A stretch of DNA of 64,000 nucleotides from Desulfothermus okinawensis JCM 13304 (GCA_001311565.1 BBBM01000008.1:1-64000); one strand, 5' to 3'; positions 31,092 to 43,103 are shown, counted from the first letter of the stretch. The notes: generated by a model from the letters alone, not told the origin. Program-made: numbers and translations.

Positions 31092-33260
31092 ATGGGTTTA
31101 AGTAAAGAAAAATTTACCGAGTTTGAATTTTTAGCAGAAAGTTTGCCAATTGCCATCTACCTCTTGGGAAGAGATGGATATTTTAAATATGTGAATAAAA
31201 AAAATGTGTGAGATATCTGGATACAGTAGAGACGAGCTTCTAAAGATCAAGTTCACTGAACTAATCCACCAGGATTTTAAGGAATTTATGGTTAAGCAGG
31301 TGTCCAAGAGATTTAGGGACAATGGAGCCCTTCCAAAATATGAGTTCAAAGGAAAAGGTAAAGGAGGAGTAGAAAAATATCTAGAAGGTCATTTTTCTAT
31401 TGTGGAAATTGGGGAGGATCAGTACATCTTGGGTCAACTATTGGATATTGATGATAGAAAGAAAATGGAGTTAGAGCTAAGACGAAGAGAAGAGTCTTTG
31501 CGCCGGGTTCTAAATACCTCAAACATTGGATACTTTGAAGTAGATTTGGCAGGAAATTTTGTATATGTAAATGAGGCGATAGCAAAGACCCTTGGATATC
31601 CAAAAGAAGAGCTTATAGGAATGAACAACAGGGAATATGCAGAACCTAAGTATGCTAAAAAGGTATTCCATGTCTTTAATAAGGTATATAGAGAAGAAAA
31701 ACCAGTTACATTTTTTTAACTGGAAGATTACCACTCAAAAGGGAAAAGAGATCTTTGTTGAGACCTCAGTAGATCTAATATATAGCGAAAAAGGGGAAAA
31801 AGTTGGTTTTAGGGGTATAGTCAGAGATATAACCGAGGAGCTACGGGCAAAGAGGGAGTTAGAGGAGAGGGAAAGGTATTACAGGACCATTTTTGAGGGG
31901 TCAACCTCTCCCATGATCATCATTGACGGGTATAAAATAGTAAATGCCAACCAGGCCTTTGAGACACTCTCAGGTTATAATAAGGATGAAATTATAGGAA
32001 AAATTGAATGGACTAAATTTATTGACAAAGAAGATCTTCCCAGGATGCTGGAATATTACAGGAAGAGAAAGATTGATCCTTTAAGTGTGCCTTCTGAATA
32101 TGAGTTTACTTTTATAGACAGAAGAAAAAATAAAAAGGAGGTCTTACTAATTGTAAGTCCCTTACCAAATGGTCGTTTTTTTGGCATCACTTATGGATAT
32201 TACTGAAAGAAAGCAGTTGGAGGAAAAGCTAAAATTTATAAGCTTTCACGACCCATTGACAGGGCTATACAATCGCTATTATTTTGAGGAAGAGTTTAGC
32301 AGACTTGAAAATTGTCGTTGTCTGCCAGTTGCCCTAATTATTGCTGACCTAGATGGACTAAAATATGTAAATGACACCCTTGGACATAAAATGGGAGATG
32401 AATATATCAAGGTCTGTGGCACTATCTTAAAGTCCAGTGTGAGGAAATCAGATGTGGTGGCACGTATTGGGGGAGATGAATTTGGGATAATACTACCTAA
32501 AAGCAATGATATAGCGGCAAGGAAAGTGATATCAAGGATAAACGACAAAATTTGTAAATTTAATTTAGACGAGAAGAAGGTATTTGAGGCCAGTATGTCC
32601 ATAGGTTTTGCTGTGAGTAGTTCAAAGGAATTGGATAGGGATAAGCTTTTTAGGGAAGCGGATAATGCAATGTATGCAGATAAACAGAGGAGAAAAAAAA
32701 TTAAGGGAGCATATATGCATGAGGTAAGATTGGGATTTAAGATAAAAGACTATCTCACAGGAGAAGAGATAGATGCAACCACCTATGAAGACTTGAGACA
32801 GGATATTGCAAAAATTATTGTTAAAGATAAGGGGTATCCCAGGGCCAATATTAAATCAAAAGTACAGATAGAGTTTGATGTGGATAAAAAAAGATTTGTT
32901 AGAAGTATAGATTTTACCGTATGTTTAGAAGATAGACCAGTTGCTGTAATTATATTTTGTGCAGGTGAGATAGAGACATATGTAAGGGAGGCTGTTTCCC
33001 TTGCAAGGCTCATTAAGGGAGGTCCAGCCAGACTGTCCATTGTAACAGATACCCAAAAATTTATTGTCTCAAGCACAAAGGATGGAGAAATTTTATTAAA
33101 GGGACCATTTGATAAATTCCCCACCTGGGAAAACTTCCTTGATTTATTGGACAAATCCCCTGAATTTACTCTGGATGTAACTCGCCTTGAAAAGGAAAAA
33201 CGCATCCTCTACGCCCTATCTCAAATAAGCTGTGAATGCAGAGATTCCTGCAATCTTTAG
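31092..33260 (+). CDS. Triple-PAS diguanylate cyclase with HsdR-N-like C-terminal domain
   Basis: About 723 residues, soluble. Three PAS repeats (CEISGYSRDELLKIKF; YVNEAIAKTLGYPKEELIGM; VNANQAFETLSGYNKDEIIG), GGDEF domain with RIGGDEFGIILPKS (active motif intact) after FHDPLTGLYNRYYFEEEF, then about 175 residues that resemble the N-terminal domain of type I restriction R subunits: YEDLRQDIAKIIVKDKGYP, IEFDVDKKRFVRSIDFTVCL. There the nuclease E-x-K is replaced (VAVIIFCAGE), so cleavage activity is unlikely. Slips near 31197, 31715 and 32180. Transcribed divergently from tRNA-Val/thrS. Probably makes cyclic di-GMP in response to a PAS ligand; the tail's role is unknown. Confidence 0.85.
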
Positions 33261-33346
33261 CATTTATTCCTTTTTGACATTTTGTGTTGGATAGATTATC
33301 AACTTTTCATTTTAGGGGTTATAAAACCTTTTCGGTGAGTTAACCT

Positions 33347-33429
33347 TTAGCCCATAAGTGAAGTTTTTGTTTCACCTTTTAGAATGGGCTTTACCCAAGA
33401 GACTGTAATGTTAATTCCATTTAGTCTCA
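33347..33429 (-). CDS. Possible small ORF (27 codons)
   Basis: GTG start with AAAGGAG six bases upstream and an open frame encoding MRLNGINITVSWVKPILKGE and a short tail. The open frame extends further upstream without a better start. The 282-base gap 33261-33542 holds nothing else I recognise. It may be chance; no family is recognised. Confidence 0.25.
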
Positions 33430-33542
33430 CAATATCTCCTTTGTGGGTAGGTGTGATTTTTTTATGAATTTGGTTTATACGCAATATTATTTGTTCCTAT
33501 TGATAACCCTAACATATTATTAAGGATTGAAAAGTAGATACC

Positions 33543-34829
33543 ATGATAAAAAAAGATTAAAGGTTTTGCAGACCTATATCCACCAGAGGTAGAAAAATAC
33601 TCTTTAATGGAAAAGGTGGCCAGGGAAGTGTTTTTTTCTCTATGGTTTTTCAGAGATGAGGACCCCCATAGTGGAAAAAAACTGAGCTCTTTGCACGCTC
33701 CATTGGGGATGAGACAGATGTGGTTCAAAAGGAGATGTTTTCTTTTCTGGACAAAAAAAGGAAGGAGTCTCTCCTTGAGGCCTGAGGCAACAGCCGGGGT
33801 CGTTAGGGCGTATATTGAAAACAAGATATACTCAAAAGAGGCCATGTCCAAGTTTTTTTACAATTGGTCCCATGTTTCGCTATGAAAGGCCTCAAAAGGG
33901 GAGACAGAGACAATTTCACCAGATAAATGTAGAGGTGTTTGGAAGTAGGTCTCCTTACATAGATGCAGAACTCATTATAATGCTAATGGATTTTTTTTAA
34001 TAGACTAAAAATTAGGTCCATATCCCTTGAGGTAAATTCCCTTGGATGTTGTGGGTGTAGGAAATCATATTTAGATAACTTAAGAGAATTTTTGTCAAAA
34101 ATAGATGAAGATCTACTTTGTGAAGATTGTAAGGTCAGGAGAGAGAAAAATCCTTTAAGGGTCCTGGACTGCAAGGTTCAATCATGTAAAAATATGTATA
34201 GAAAAGCACCTAAGATCCTTGATTTTTTGTGCGCTGATTGTGAGATTCATTTTAAAAAGGTGCTGGATCTCCTTGAAATTGAAGGTATAGATGTCAATAT
34301 AAACAAAAACCTTGTGAGAGGGCTTGACTATTATCAACGGACCACATTTGAGGTAGTTGCCTCTGGAATTGGTGCCCAATCTGCAATAGCTGGGGGTGGG
34401 AGATATGATGGTCTTATAAAGCAGCTTGGTGGTCCTGATTTGCCAGGTATTGGATTTGCGTGTGGAATGGAGAGAATTGCCCAGTTAATGGAGGTGCAAG
34501 AAGAAAAATGTAGGTATTTTTACATTGCAACTATTGACAAGAATGCATTGGATTTTGCTTATAAAATTTCTTCTATAATTAGAAATAGAGGATTTAAGTG
34601 TATCTGTTCATATGATGTTAAGAGTGTAAAGGCCCATCTTAGGGGGGCAAATAAAATAGGTGCGAGATATTGTGTTCTTATAGGAGAAGACGAGTTAAAC
34701 AACGGAGTTGTTACCCTGAAGGATTTAACCAGTGGCGAACAAAAACAGTTGGCTCTGGAGGGATTAGAAAAAAATTTCTTTTTAGCCATTTTTATTAACT
34801 CTGCCTATTTCTTTAGCTCCGATTATTGA
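33543..34829 (+). CDS. hisS: Histidine-tRNA ligase
   Basis: About 428 residues. Begins [20 protein letters not shown] after removal of one A from the run at 33547. Motif 1 region [13 protein letters not shown], motif 2 [20 protein letters not shown], the histidine A signature [15 protein letters not shown], and motif 3 [28 protein letters not shown]. Slips near 33547, 33635, 33680, 33770, 33855 and 33995. The last 11 residues ([10 protein letters not shown]) come from a dispersed repeat that also forms the end of the Skp-like protein, so the original C-terminus may have been replaced. Followed by aspS. Confidence 0.94.
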
Positions 34830-34912
34830 TTGGGTTATGGATAAAGTGATTAGTGAAGGGCATCTAAAACGTTGAACATTGAACTTTGAACCTAAAACGT
34901 TGAACCTTGAAC
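34802..34912 (+). repeat. Dispersed repeat, copy 1 (54-bp unit plus GTTGAAC units)
   Basis: Bases 34802-34855 match 49717-49770 with three differences in 54. Then 34866-34912 holds two direct units starting AAAACGTTGAAC, made of TTGAAC hexamers. It overlaps the 3' end of hisS and fills the hisS-aspS gap. Confidence 0.8.
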
Positions 34913-34934
34913 AACTAAAATTAAGGAGTATTTC

Positions 34935-36779
34935 ATGGAGCAGGATATAAAAAGGATTGAAACTGAAGAAGAAATTGCCCTTGCTGAAAAGAGGGCTAGG
35001 GAAATCTTGGCCTCATTAGGAGGTTGGAAAAGGACCCATTCATGTGGAGAGTTAACAAGTGCAAATTTAGATGAAGAAGTGTGTTTAATGGGCTGGGTTC
35101 AATATAGAAGGGACCATGGGGGACTTATATTTATAGATTTAAGGGATAGAGAAGGTCTAACTCAGGTGGTCTTCTCACCTGAATACAACAAAAAGGCCCA
35201 TGCTGAGGCCCATGTGTTGAGGTCTGAATATGTTTTGGCAATTAAAGGAAAGGTGAGGAAAAGGCCTGAGGGCATGGAGAATTTAAAGCTCACCACTGGT
35301 GAAATCGAGGTGGTTGTACTTGATTGGAAACTCTTAAATATTTCTAAGACGCCACCTTTTTTTAATAGAAGACAGGATTGATGTTTCAGAAAACTTGAGA
35401 CTCAAATATAGATATTTGGATATTAGGAGAAATAAATTAAAGGAAAACATAATCTTCAGGCACAAGGCCGCTTCTTGCATAAGAAACTTCCTGAACTCAA
35501 ATAGTTTTTTTAGAAATAGAGACTCCTTTTTTTGACCAAATCCACTCCAGAAGGGGCCCGTGATTTTTTGGTACCCAGCAGACTGCACCATGGAAAATTC
35601 TTTGCCCTGCCCCAGAGTCCACAGCTATTTAAACAGCTACTTATGGTTGGAGGTCTTGATAGATATTATCAAATAGTCAAGTGTTTCAGGGATGAAGACC
35701 TAAGCAGATAGACAACCAGAGTTCACTCAGATAGATATGGAAATGAGCTTTGTGGAAGAAGAAGATGTAATGGATATATCTGAGAAAATGATTTACACCC
35801 TTGTTAAAGATACATTGGGTGTGGATCTCTCTCTACCCTTCCCAAGAATGAGCTATGACAGGGCAATTGAAAGGTATGGACTTGATAAACCAGATACCAG
35901 GTTTGAACTGTTTTTAGAAGATATTACAGAAATAGTTAAGGGATCCAATTTCAGGCTGTTTGCAAAGGCACCCCTTGTAAAGGCATTAAAGGTACCAGGT
36001 GGTGCGTCTCTTTCAAGAAAAGAAATAGATGATTATACTGAATATGTGAAAAATTTTGGTGCCCAGGGACTTGCATGGATAAAGATCAAGGAAAATGAGT
36101 GGCAGTCACCAATTGTGAAGTTTATGAGTGAGGAGGAGAAAGAGAAGATAGCAGAAAAATTGGGACTTAAAGTGGGGGATATAGTATTTTTCCAGGCTGC
36201 CTCACCTGAGGTTGTAAATGATGCCCTTGGAAATTTGAGGGTAAAACTTGCCCAGAGATTTGACTTGATTGATTCAGATAAAATGAATTTTGTTTGGATT
36301 GTGGATTTTCCACTATTTCAGTACAATAGTGATGAAAAAAAGGTGGGAGGCCTGTCATCATCCCTTTACATCTCCTAAAGATGAGGATGCAGACAAGATA
36401 CTAACAGATCCCAAAAATGCAAAGGCAAGGGCCTATGATCTTGTGTTTAATGGAAATGAAATTGGTGGAGGTTCAATACGTATACATTCATATGAGATGC
36501 AGATGAAGATGTTTGAGGCCCTTTCAATCAGTGTGGAAGAAGCAGAGGAAAAATTTGGATTTTTGTTAAATGCACTAAAGTATGGTGCTCCACCCCACGG
36601 TGGCATAGCCTTTGGATTTGATAGATTAATCATGCTACTTTTAAATAAATCAAGCATCAGAGAAGTTATTCCATTTCCAAAGACACAAAAGGGAGCATGT
36701 TTACTAACCGATGCACCTTCAAGTGTTGACAAAAAAACAACTTCGTGAAGTTGGCATAAAGGTTAGGGAAACCAAATAG
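34935..36779 (+). CDS. aspS: Aspartate-tRNA ligase
   Basis: About 614 residues, bacterial type. An N-terminal extension of some 30 charged residues precedes the usual [19 protein letters not shown] start. OB-fold anticodon domain ([20 protein letters not shown]), motif 2 [18 protein letters not shown] (restored across a slip at 35703), bacterial GAD insert, motif 3 [14 protein letters not shown]. Slips also near 35363, 35515, 35535, 36340 and 36735. TAAGGAG precedes the ATG. It is followed by def and fmt. Confidence 0.94.
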
Positions 36780-36804
36780 GATCTAATAATTTAAGAGGTA
36801 TTGT

Positions 36805-37279
36805 ATGGGGATTAGAAAAATTGTTTGTTATCCAGACCCAGGACTAAGGGTAAAGACAGAAGAGATAACCACCATTGACAAGGAGATAAAGGACCTTGCA
36901 GAGGATATGTTGGATACCATGTATGAAAACAAGGGAATTGGGCTTGCTGCCCCTCAAATAGGGGTCTGTAAGAAGATTGTTACCATAGACCTATCTGGTT
37001 CAGATAAGCGGGAAAATCCAATGGTATTAATCAATCCTGAGATCTATGAGAAAGAGGGTGATATAGAAGGTGAGGAGGGTTGCCTTAGCTTTCCTGGATT
37101 TAGGTGCAATATTAAACGGGCAGAAAAAAATAAAGGTAAGATTTTTGGACTTAGATGGAAAAGAACATGATATATGTGCCCAGAATCTGCTCTCTGTTTG
37201 TATCCAACACGAAATAGATCACTTACACGGCAAGCTCATTATAGATTATGCTGGAAGGTTAAAAAAAGGCAATGTATGA
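36805..37279 (+). CDS. def: Peptide deformylase
   Basis: Removes N-formyl from nascent proteins; about 157 residues. All three motifs are present: GIGLAAPQIG, EEGCLSFPG and QHEIDH (metal ligands Cys and two His). One slip at the seven-A run near 37127. Overlaps or abuts fmt, the enzyme that adds the formyl group to initiator tRNA. Confidence 0.95.
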
Positions 37280-37320
37280 GAAAAAAAATTGAAGAAAATT
37301 GCAAAAAGGACCCAAAAAAA

Positions 37321-38255
37321 ATGAAGATAGTCTTTTTTTGGAAGTCCTGATTTTGCTAGAGTTGTCTTAGACAGGCTTTTGTTATGGGATGGGGGAGAGG
37401 TTGTTTTGGTAGTTACCCAGCCTGATAAAAAGGCCGGGAGGGGACGAAAAATAACTCAGACTCCAGTAAAACAACTTTCCTTAAAAAAAAGACATTCCTG
37501 TAATCCAGCCCAATACTTTAACAGATGAAAATATAAAGAAATCTCTGAAGAAATTTGGAGCCAATATTTTTGTGGTTGTTGCCTATGGTCTTATCTTGCC
37601 TGGAGATGTGATTTCAATACCCACTTATGGTACTGTCAATGTTCACGCATCATTACTTCCAAAATATAGGGGAGCAGCCCCAATCCAGTGGGCTATTTTA
37701 AAGGGAGAAAAGGTTACTGGTGTAACTATTATGCAAATGAATGAAGCCTGGATACAGGGCCAATACTTGCTCAAAAGGCACTTGCAATAGGGATAAACGA
37801 TACATCTAAGGAAATACACGATGAGCTCGCTAAAATAGGAGGCGATCTATTAATAAAGACCCTTGAGAAAATCAAAAACAGAGAAATTGTACCAATTAAG
37901 CAGGATGATAGGTGTGCATCCTATGCGCCAAATTATCCAAAGATATGGGTCTGATAGACTGGAGGGACTCAGCATTAAATATACACAACAAAATTAGGGC
38001 ACTATATCCATGGCCAATGGCATTTTTTTTATTTTAAAGGAAAAAAAAGGATCAATTAAGATCCAGTTGTATCCAGGACAAATTGGGGATAGATTAAGCA
38101 AGGGGGTATCACCTGGTAAAATTTTAGGTATAAGAGATGGATTTTTGGAAATTGCCTGTATTGACAGGTCATATTTGGTCTCAAGGCTAAAACCTGAATC
38201 TTCCAGAATATTAACACCTGAACAATTTGTGTGTGGATATGTATCTAATAAATGA
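37321..38255 (+). CDS. fmt: Methionyl-tRNA formyltransferase
   Basis: About 312 residues. [16 protein letters not shown] at the N-terminus, catalytic [20 protein letters not shown] (Asn and His), QMNEGLDTGPIL restored across a slip at 37745, and the C-terminal OB-like domain. An in-frame ATG at 37274 overlapping the def stop would add 15 residues; I prefer 37321 because it matches the family N-terminus and has AAGGA upstream. Slips near 37336, 37490, 37745, 37940 and 38030. The TGA at 37347 is caused by the T-run slip, not selenocysteine. Confidence 0.93.
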
Positions 38256-38261
38256 CAAGTT

Positions 38262-39103
38262 ATGGATGATAATTTATATTCAAAATTAAGTGAAAAGATA
38301 CAAAACGAAATTTCTGTAAAAAAAAGGATATTTATATCCCTTCTACTTGCATCATCTGCAGTTATTGTAATATTTTTGCTTTTCTTCTGGTTGATCCCTG
38401 TAATTGGTCTTTCAAATATCCATCCACTTGCACCAATTCTCCTTGGAATTTTAGTTTTTTTTCTATTATACTCCTTGTATTATGGAGTTCTTCATCTTTA
38501 GTCCTATCAATTTTATTTAAAAGGCCAATACTTTTTTCAAGAAAAACAAGGGGACTTACTACAAAGATTTTTTTTGCCCCTCATGGGATTGGTAGGGGAA
38601 CTCGTTGGTATATCAAAGGAAAAGGTACGGGCTTCTTTTATAAATATAAATAATGAAATGGTCTTAAATGAAGGTATAAAATATGACCCTGATAGGATTT
38701 TAATGCTACTTCCCCATTGCTTGCAAAACAGTAGATGTAAAAATAGACTTACCTACAACATCGATAATTGCAGTCGGTGTGGAAAATGCCAATAGGGGAA
38801 CTCCTTAATTTAAGAGATGAATATGGGATAAGAATGGCAATTGCCACTGGAGGTACTATTGCCAGACGCATAGTAGTGGAAAACAGGCCCAGGTTTATTA
38901 TTGCTGTTGCGTGTGAGAGGGATTTGGCATCTGGCATCCAGGATGTATATCCTCTGCCTGTGTTTGGGATACTCAATATAAGACCATGCGGTCCATGTAT
39001 AGATACGCTTGTCTCCATTGAAAAAGTAAGATGGGCCTTAGATAAGTTCCTTAAGGATCACGGGAGTGAGAAAAAAATAAGACTAAGTCTCCAAGAGAAA
39101 TAG
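38262..39103 (+). CDS. DUF116 family protein
   Basis: About 280 residues. Two transmembrane helices near the N-terminus (FISLLLASSAVIVIFLLFFW; APILLGILVFFLLYSLYYGV), then the DUF116 domain with conserved cysteines: LPHCLQNSRCKNRL, NCSRCGKCPIGELL, AVACERDLASG and RPCGPCID. The cysteine pattern suggests Fe-S or metal binding at the cytoplasmic face, but the family's function is unknown to me. Slips near 38505, 38570 and 38790. It lies between fmt and rsmB, the same place as in many Desulfobacterota, so a role in translation or membrane-associated RNA/redox chemistry is possible but unproven. Confidence 0.85.
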
Positions 39104-40382
39104 CATTAGATACTATTATAAAAATAAAAAGGGGAATGCATATCCAAAAGGCCCTGGATATGGTTTTATCTAATGTCAATATAAAAAGGCGGGATTGTGC
39201 ACTTATTACTGAGCTTGTATATGCATATTTTAGATTAAAAGCAAGGTTAAATTTTGTTTTAAAAAGCAGAATCAGGGGACAATTTAAAAAGTTGCCAGAG
39301 AGATTTGTATTATGTATGTGCCTTGGTGTTTATGAAATTTTATATCTTGATAGGATTCCAGATTATGCAAGTGTAAATTTCTATGTAGAATTTATTAAAA
39401 AAAAAAGTTAATAAGGGGCTAACATCACTTGCAAATGGCGTTCTAAGGACTATTTGTAGAAATAAAGAAGAACTTATATCTCGGGAATTTTATTTAGAAA
39501 ACACAAGATCAAGAAAGGAATTTTATTCAATATATTATTCAATTCCCATATGTCTGGTTGATCTTTTAGTAAAACAATATGGTTGTGAAGATGCAGAAAT
39601 TTTTTTTAAAAAAATCCATTATTAAACCATATATTGGAATAAGGATTAATAAGAAAAAAAAGATCTAGTAAAGAAGTTATAAATATACTAACTAAAAATA
39701 AAAGTACAAATAAAAAAACTAGAAGATCGTTTATTTGCCCTGGAAGATGCTTCAGATATAGATATTGAAAGGTTAGAACAAGAGGGAATAATTAGTAGAA
39801 AATCCTTTGAATCCCAGAAAATATTATTTGACTTGAGTAAAGACAAATGGAATCTCCCAATATGGGATATGTGTGCAGGTTTTGGAGGGAAATTAACACT
39901 TTTATTAGAGGAAGACAAAGCACCAATCTGGCCAGTGATATTGATATAAATAGACTTAAAGGTACTTAAAAGAGAGATATCCCGCCTTGGTTTAGATGAT
40001 GTTCCTGTCTTTGTTTCAGATTGTACAAAATCAGATCCATTAAAAAAAAAGCCCCAACACCATATTAATTGACAGTCCTTGCTCTGGACTTGGTGTAATT
40101 AATAGGAGACCTGATTTAAAGTGGAGAATTGATCATAGATTTCTAAAGGAGGTAACCAAAGTTCAGGAAAGATTATTAAATAAGGCCCTGAAAACCATCT
40201 CCACATATGGTAGGGTAGTTTATATAACCTGTACCTGGAACAGGGAGGAGAATGAAGGGCAGATTTTGAAATTGGTAGAAAATAATAGGGATATTAAGAT
40301 TAAGATAGAGAAAGAGGTTAGTATAAATTTCAGTAATGATTTTAGGGAGTTTTTTTATGGGGTGGTGTTAGTAAAAAATTAG
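39066..40382 (+). CDS. rsmB: 16S rRNA (cytosine-967-C5)-methyltransferase RsmB-like
   Basis: About 438 residues. N-terminal NusB-like helical domain (SPREIALDTIIKIKRG, GVYEILYLDRIPDYASVNFY) and C-terminal methyltransferase with DMCAGFGGKLTLL (SAM site), DSPCSGLGVINRRPDLKW and VYITCTWNREENE (the two catalytic cysteines). The start is uncertain: GTG at 39066, inside the DUF116 gene, gives the family N-terminus if one A is removed from the following run. Slips near 39405, 39605, 39665, 39710, 39922, 39945 and 40050. Last gene of the def-fmt-DUF116-rsmB group. Confidence 0.85.
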
Positions 40383-40504
40383 GCTGGGGGAAGCGATAAA
40401 TGCAATATGAGGAAGTGAAATTAAAAAGGGTATTTGTGCTCAGATTTTTTTTGTTTTTTTATTTCTTGAACTTTCCTTTTACTTTGTTTAAGATAATTTT
40501 AATT

Positions 40505-40577
40505 GGGCGGTTAACTCAGTGGTTAGAGTGCCACCTTCACACGGTGGAAGTCCGGGGTTCGAATCCCTGACCGCCCA
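40505..40577 (+). tRNA. tRNA-Val (anticodon CAC)
   Basis: Acceptor GGGCGGT / ACCGCCC, anticodon stem CCACC / GGTGG with loop TTCACAC, T-arm CGGGG-TTCGAAT-CCCTG, discriminator A. CCA is not encoded. Confidence 0.96.
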
Positions 40578-40644
40578 TTTTTTATTTTAGGTCCATCCTT
40601 ATAACCTTAGCTAATTTTTTTTTGCTCTCCTGGAATTTACTCAT

Positions 40645-41107
40645 ATGCAGGTAGTATTGTTTGAACCAGAAATTCCTCCAAATACAGGAAATATAGCCCG
40701 TCTTTGTGTGGCCACAAACACTCCCCTTCACTTAATTGAGCCCCTTGGTTTTAGCTTAGAAGATAAATATTTAAAAAGGGCAGGACTGGATTATTGGCCC
40801 CATCTAAATCTTTCTGTGTGGAAAAGCTGGGATGAATTTTTAGATGCCCTCATGCCTGAGCCAGAAAAATTGGTTTTGACTTCAAAAAGAGCTAAAAAAA
40901 TCAATTTATGAGTTGAGGTTTTCTGGGGATGAATTTTTGGTTTTTGGTCCTGAAACCAGGGGAATACCCGACTATCTTTTAGGGGCATATCCGCATAATG
41001 TATCCATTCCAATGTGGGGGAAGACCAGGAGTTTAAACCTCTCTAGCGCAGTTGCCATTTGCGTGTATGAAGCCTACAGACAGATTAAGGGTTGGAGTAA
41101 AGTTTAA
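40645..41107 (+). CDS. trmL: tRNA (cytidine/uridine-34-2'-O)-methyltransferase
   Basis: SPOUT-class enzyme of about 154 residues that methylates the wobble base of tRNA-Leu. Motifs: [20 protein letters not shown] at the start, [11 protein letters not shown], and [18 protein letters not shown] forming the knotted SAM site. One slip at the seven-A run near 40897. Its stop shares one base with the cbiB start. Confidence 0.93.
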
Positions 41108-42042
41108 TGGACATCTATTTCTATTTCCTGGCTTTTTTTACTGGATTTGATATTTAAAGATTATGAAATATGGCCTCATCCCGTGAGATTTATTGGGAAA
41201 TTATTGGAGAAATTGGAGAACATTTCCAGGACTCAAACAAAGGTCCCTTTAAGGGTAGCAGGGATTATCTCTTTAATTTTTACCTGTGCTCTGGTTGGAA
41301 TGTTGGTCTTTTTAGTTACATCACTCCCAGTTATAGGGGTATTATTTATTATATATTTTGCATATGCAGGTCTATCACTTGGTGGTCTTATTGAAAAGGG
41401 TAGAGAGGTTTTAGATCTGTGCAAGGAAAATAAAATAAAAGAGGCAAGGGAAAAACTCTCCTATTTGGTTAGTAGGGACACCTCTAATATGGACCATAAA
41501 GACATATTAAAGTCCCTTGCAGAGACTCTCAGTGAAAACATAAATGACGGATTTTTTTGCTCCATTTTTTTTATTTAATTGTAGGTGGCCCTGTCCTCCT
41601 TTGGGTTTATAAAACAGTTAGCACAATGGATTCCATGTGGGGATACAAAAATCATAGGTGGAGAGAGCTTGGATGGGCAGGGGCCAGGATGGATGATATT
41701 TTTGGTTATATCCCTGCCAGGATAACCTTTTTTTTGTCTATTCCTATTTTATGTTATAAAGTCAAGGGATAAAGATTGGTACAAAAAGTTTAAGTTGGCC
41801 TTAAGGGATGCCAAAAAAAATGGAGAGCCCAAATGGCGGTTTACCCATGGCAGCATGTGGTTGGATATTTGGCTGTGAAATGGGGGGCGAGTTCATATAC
41901 TTTGGTCGAAAAAAAGATAAAGCCCAGGATAGGAGGGATAAAATCCTGGAGTGCAAAGGATATAGAAGGACTCCTGGATTTTCTCTTATGGTGTGGTGTG
42001 TTTTCCAGTATACTGTTATTAATTATTAGGGCTATTTTATGA
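41107..42042 (+). CDS. cbiB: Adenosylcobinamide-phosphate synthase CbiB/CobD
   Basis: Integral membrane enzyme of cobalamin synthesis, about 312 residues. The family signatures are present: HPVRFIGKLLEKLE, SRDTSNMDHKDILKSLAETL, SENINDGFFAPFFYLIVGGP, KTVSTMDSMWGYKNHRWREL and GWAGARMDDIFGYIPARIT, with SPNGGLPMAA near the end. Slips near 41150, 41555, 41765 and 41845. ATGA overlap with the following transporter gene. No other cobalamin gene is nearby, so the rest of the pathway lies elsewhere. Confidence 0.92.
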
Positions 42043-42948
42043 GGAGATTTGCATATTATTCTCTTTTTGCCTCTATTATTACAATATTCATAAAATTTTG
42101 GGCCTATTATATAACTTCAAGTATAGGTATTTTGTCAGATGCACTTGAGTCCTTTATAAATTTATTTACAAGTATATTTTTATTGTATTCTGTAATTATC
42201 AGTCAGCGTCCCAGTGACAGGAACCATTTGTATGGGCACGGTAAAATAGAGTATTTTTCCAGTGCATTGGAAGGGGGTTTTATCTTAATAGCTGGTCTCG
42301 CTATTTTATACAGTAGTGTGAACAGGATAATCAATCCACATGTTATTTCATGCATTGGATATGGGGTTATACTCTCAATTGTTTGTGGAGTAATAAACTT
42401 ACTAACCTCTCTTTTACTTTTTACAGGTGCAAAAAAAATTTAACTCCATCGCCTTGGAAGCAGATGCAAAACACCTTTTAAGTGACGTGCTAAGTTCCAT
42501 GGGACTTGTCTTTAGCCTTTCAATTATGTATCTAAGCCCAGAAAAATTGTGGTTTGTAGATCCTATTTTGGGTATTTTTATTGGCTTAAATATCTTAAGG
42601 ATGTCTTATCCCCTATTAAAAAGGTCAATTTCAGGCTTATGGATAATGCCCTACCAGATAATGAGATGGAGAAGATTAAGTCTATAATAAAAAAAGCACA
42701 GGAACGATAAGGGGAAATGGCATGGTTTAAAGGCAAGACGGGCAGGTTCAAAAAGATTTATTGAATTTCACCTCTTACTTCCAGGGGGTATGACAGTTAA
42801 GGAAAGTCACGATATTTGCTGTGAAATAGAGAAGGATATCCAGAAAGAACTACCAAATTCCCATATTATAATCCATGTGGAACCAGAAGAGGATACAGTC
42901 TCATGGGACGGTAAGGTAGTTGGAGGATTGTGTCCTGGGGATGATTGA
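42039..42948 (+). CDS. Cation diffusion facilitator family transporter
   Basis: Predicted divalent metal (Zn/Fe/Mn/Co) efflux protein, about 303 residues with six transmembrane helices and a cytoplasmic C-terminal domain ending HIIIHVEPEED. The helix-5 metal site EADAKHLLSDVLSS is intact; the helix-2 site reads SDALESFINL, with Asn at the place where many homologues have Asp. Also HLYGHGKIEYFSSALEG, typical for the family. Slips near 42432, 42640 and 42708. Overlaps cbiB by 4 bases, so cobalt is a conceivable substrate, but that is only positional. Confidence 0.88.
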
Positions 42949-43103
42949 CCATGCCTTGGTTGGTCTCAATTTCCTTGACTGGAGAATCTTTTTAACTTAT
43001 TAAAGCTTGATTGCTGGATTTTTATTGGCTGGGCCTTATGGGCCATTTTTTTAGTGTATGCCAATGGATTTAGTTAATTTTATTTTTATGTAAGGAGTGA
43101 AAA

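Noticed and set aside
33261-33542. T-box or other riboswitch upstream of hisS
   Set aside because: No T-box core sequence or specifier stem could be found in the 280 bases.
35360-35390. TGA within aspS as a further selenocysteine codon
   Set aside because: The protein changes frame at the preceding seven-T run; homology continues in another frame, so it is a slip.
37330-37350. TGA at the start of fmt as recoding
   Set aside because: Removing one T from the run gives [12 protein letters not shown] exactly; no recoding needed.
42948-43103. Terminator after the cation transporter at GGGCCTTATGGGCC followed by T run
   Set aside because: Only four base pairs form cleanly; too weak to call.
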